From contig NZ_BPPB01000007.1 of NCBI RefSeq assembly GCF_019972835.1, positions 1 through 64,000 on the forward strand: a stretch of 64,000 nucleotides of DNA. Reading direction: 5' to 3'. Positions 61,896 to 64,000 of this stretch are shown here, in pieces (position 1 is the first letter of the stretch; every line of letters starts with the position of its first letter). The notes under the pieces are model-generated. The model saw only the letters and a list, made by a program, of their open reading frames with translations, ran no database searches and had not been told where the DNA came from. The stretch comes from Lactobacillus laiwuensis. Lineage in GTDB: Bacteria > Bacillota > Bacilli > Lactobacillales > Lactobacillaceae. Made by a program: the position numbers and the translations under genes.

Positions 61896-62885
61896 CTACA
61901 AATTAACTACGCTATTTACTTCTCCTCCAGAAATAATTGTTTTAGCATCATTCAAAGCAATTTCAATACTGTTTTTAACAGCTAATTTCGTGAAGAAAGC
62001 AATATGCGGAGTGATTAATACCTGTGGCATTGCTTGTAGTTCTTTATAATCTTCCGGTAGTGAATTCAGCATATTCTTTTTATCATAAAAATCTGTTTCA
62101 TCGGCTAAAGTATCCAAGGCTGTAGCAGAAATTTGCCCATTTTTAAGGGCCACAATTAAAGCTTGTGTGTCAACCAAGCCCCCACGAGCTACGTTAATCA
62201 AAATAGGCTTTTTCTTCATTTTATCAAAGGCAGTTTTGTCAATCATGTTTTCAGTACTTGCTAGTAATGGTGTATGTAAAGAAATAATATCGGATTCAGC
62301 AAGAACCGTATCAAAGTCGGTATAAGTGAGGTAAGGTTCCAGAGATGCGTCATAAACCGGATCACAAGCCAAAACTTTAGCGCCCAATGCGCTGTATAAG
62401 TGTGCACTGGCTCCACCAATATGACCGGCGCCAATTATACCGACAGTGCAATTAAAAATTTCAGTACTAATTGTACTTTTATCATAAGTAAAATCACCAT
62501 GAGCCATTCTGTCTTGATAAATCCCAATTTTACGCAGTAAATACATTGCATCGGTTACGCCAAGTTCGGCAATGGCCCTTGGTGAATACGCTGCAACGTT
62601 TGTAATTTTAATACCATTCTTTTTTGCGGCCGCTAAATCTTGGTTATCAACTCCAACCTGCCGCACAGATAATTGCTTAATGCCAAATTGCTTAAATTTT
62701 TCGTAGACACTGGCGCCGACTGGAAGGTTGCCTTCAGAACTCACTCCGTCAAAACCTTGAGCTAAACCAGCATTATCTGCAGACAAGTCATCGTGGACGA
62801 TTTTTATTTCAACTTGGTTTTTTTTAGCCCAGTTTTCAATAATTTTTTCTTCCATTTTAATTACACCATAACAAATAATTTTCAC
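61896..62885 (-). CDS. D-lactate/D-2-hydroxyacid dehydrogenase
   Basis: A 329-residue NAD-dependent enzyme of the D-2-hydroxyacid dehydrogenase family. Rossmann loop VGIIGAGHIGGASAHLY, substrate Arg in LINVARGGLVDTQAL, and catalytic His in LITPHIAFFT. It reduces pyruvate or branched 2-oxo acids to the D-hydroxy acid. GTG start with AGGAGAG 7 nt upstream. Alone on its transcript. Confidence 0.92.
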   Translation of the reverse strand: MKIICYGVIKMEEKIIENWAKKNQVEIKIVHDDLSADNAGLAQGFDGVSSEGNLPVGASVYEKFKQFGIKQLSVRQVGVDNQDLAAAKKNGIKITNVAAYSPRAIAELGVTDAMYLLRKIGIYQDRMAHGDFTYDKSTISTEIFNCTVGIIGAGHIGGASAHLYSALGAKVLACDPVYDASLEPYLTYTDFDTVLAESDIISLHTPLLASTENMIDKTAFDKMKKKPILINVARGGLVDTQALIVALKNGQISATALDTLADETDFYDKKNMLNSLPEDYKELQAMPQVLITPHIAFFTKLAVKNSIEIALNDAKTIISGGEVNSVVNL

Positions 62886-62961
62886 TTTTTATCTCTCCTA
62901 TTCTTGCTTTAAAAATTGGTAATCTTAGCTTTCTAGTTGGAAAAATCGGATTGATTCTAAT

Positions 62962-63128
62962 TCACGGTATCGACAATACCAAAAGCCTAACTTTTTCATA
63001 TTCAAGACCGTGAATGCATGCTAGAGGTATATTGACACCAGTCTCATTACTAACCCCGCAGCTGCTGCCAGCAAATCCCAAACTTTAGAAATTATGGGTA
63101 CGCCACGCAAACCAGTAATTGTAACCAT
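62962..63128 (-). pseudogene. Frameshifted gene remnant of unknown family
   Basis: From ATG 63128 the frame reads MVTITGLRGVPIISKVWDLL and on to AAAAG; the next codons make sense only after a +1 shift (VSNETGVNIPLACIHGLEYE) and end at TGA 62964-62962. Both parts look protein-like. An 8-bp inverted repeat TTCACGGT/ACCGTGAA lies at 62961-63014. I do not recognise the family. Confidence 0.5.
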
Positions 63129-63390
63129 ACATTATCCTTATCACAACTTTTACTATCACTTTTTCTTAATATTTATATAATACTCTAAAAATTTGAAAAC
63201 ACCATGTATTTTATAGGTTTGGTAGCATAATTTATAAAAAAGTTGTTAACAAACTTAATTAAAATATATAATTTTGTATATTGCAAAATTATAGTTTAAG
63301 TAAAAGAAACGGCCGTTTATGTTACTTTTGGTGCCAGCAAAATTTCCTCATGTTACGCTTCTCATTATACAAAACGAAAGCGTGGCAAAA

Positions 63391-64000
63391 TTGGACAATA
63401 ATAACTTTCTCAGTCGTAATCAAATATTATTACCACTAATCAATTTTTTGACGAATTTTAGCAGCATCTTAGTTGGAATTGGCGGTTCACTAATTATCCG
63501 TGAATATTCAGATAATATCGTTATTAACGGCTTAATTTCGAGTATCAGTTCGTTAGCACTTATTTTGAGCGTTTTATTTATCGGTTCCAAGCTCGACAAC
63601 ACTGATAAGCGACGCGTGCTTATCCGGATGTATATTTTACTAAGTTTATTTTTATTACTCCCTTTTACTTTCCCACGAAAATACTTTGTACCTTTATACA
63701 TTCTGGTTGACCTTTGTATAACAATGTTTAGCTTAGTCGAAGGGTTATCTTTCACTGGAAATTTAAAGTCTCTTCTGACTGATAATGCACTGGGGTCAAC
63801 TATCAACCATAATTCCGTTGCTGGTCTAATCGGTAATATTGCCAGTGTAGCAGCGATGGCAGCTTTAATTCTTACTACCCGCAACTATTTGTATTTTCTC
63901 TTAGTAGCAAGCGGTGGCTTTTTTATAAACATCTTTCTCTCTATTGCTTTACACCAAAGGCACTTTACTAAAAACCAAAGTAGCTTTAAAACCTTAACCC
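63391..64000 (+). CDS. MFS transporter, N-terminal part (runs off the window)
   Basis: An open plus-strand frame enters TM1 at QILLPLINFLTNFSSILVGI and continues through about six hydrophobic segments to the window end (FTKNQSSFKTLT). TTG 63391 (MDNNNFLSRNQ) fits the usual MFS start. An ATG at 63319 in the same frame would add 24 atypical residues, and neither has a strong RBS. The charged loop GSKLDNTDKRRVLIR is the MFS A-motif region. Substrate unknown. Confidence 0.75.
   Translation, partial: MDNNNFLSRNQILLPLINFLTNFSSILVGIGGSLIIREYSDNIVINGLISSISSLALILSVLFIGSKLDNTDKRRVLIRMYILLSLFLLLPFTFPRKYFVPLYILVDLCITMFSLVEGLSFTGNLKSLLTDNALGSTINHNSVAGLIGNIASVAAMAALILTTRNYLYFLLVASGGFFINIFLSIALHQRHFTKNQSSFKTLT

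Noticed and set aside
63420-63884. Minus-strand ORF of 154 codons at the right end
   Set aside because: The plus strand of the same region encodes a clear MFS N-terminus with hydrophobic helices; the minus-strand product is a low-complexity basic shadow.

Overview
This is a 64 kb stretch of a low-GC Firmicute chromosome, almost certainly a Lactobacillus of the acidophilus/delbrueckii group. Family content, not a database match, supports this: proline iminopeptidase, an L-2-hydroxyisocaproate/lactate-type dehydrogenase, a D-2-hydroxyacid dehydrogenase, a DUF3290/YetF pair, a long ThyX-like protein, a T-box-controlled serS, and a type II-A CRISPR repeat beginning GTTTTAGATGAT. I see no prophage and no intact insertion sequence. 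Several gene remnants are present.

Layout. 1-360: two tandem TTGACR-17-TAAGRT promoters fire leftward out of the window, as in front of a stable-RNA operon. 361-3134: serS with T-box leader, a GNAT acetyltransferase and a VTT membrane protein. 3328-5609: an esterase and an aldehyde dehydrogenase. 5687-14328: a zinc-ribbon membrane protein, an ABC-F ATPase with a short leader ORF, an MMPL exporter with its TetR regulator, a catalytically degenerate serine-hydrolase-fold protein and a CorA transporter. 14447-21435: a CUT1/Ugp-type ABC transporter with two binding proteins and a metallo-beta-lactamase-fold enzyme inside the operon. 21763-25637: an EndA-type nuclease, then DUF3290, YetF, a SirTM-like sirtuin and a DnaQ-type exonuclease in one operon. 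26138-31413: pepI, a processive glycosyltransferase, a long ThyX and an MFS pump.

31456-41364 is a complete type II-A CRISPR-Cas locus: 55 repeats and 54 spacers, csn2, cas2, cas1, a tracrRNA on the opposite strand, and cas9. All spacers are exactly 30 nt. The tracrRNA promoter lies back to back with the likely cas1 promoter, and a terminator isolates cas9 from cas1-cas2-csn2.

41494-49688: hydroxyacid dehydrogenase, aldo/keto reductase, rpoN, and a TrpXYZ-type ABC importer with two substrate-binding proteins. Each binding-protein gene has its own leader with a perfect or near-perfect promoter, a 21-codon peptide ending QLNNRYY(L/F)SY(Y/F)R, a ladder of mutually exclusive hairpins and a terminator. 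I read this as a duplicated ribosome-mediated attenuator sensing tyrosine (possibly aromatic amino acids), and it is the most interesting regulatory system in the window.

49742-64000: an MFS/TetR pair; a deletion scar that beheaded a DeoR regulator and a mannose-class EIID together; an AlsE-like epimerase and RpiB-type isomerase under a LacI regulator; a galactitol-type PTS operon (regulator, aldolase, EIIA, EIIB, EIIC, FGGY kinase) whose regulator is split at an A6 tract; a D-2-hydroxyacid dehydrogenase; a frameshifted remnant; and the start of an MFS transporter that runs off the right edge. The PTS operon and the AlsE/RpiB pair probably form a route for a rare sugar or polyol, with carbon-catabolite (cre-like) sites at both promoters.
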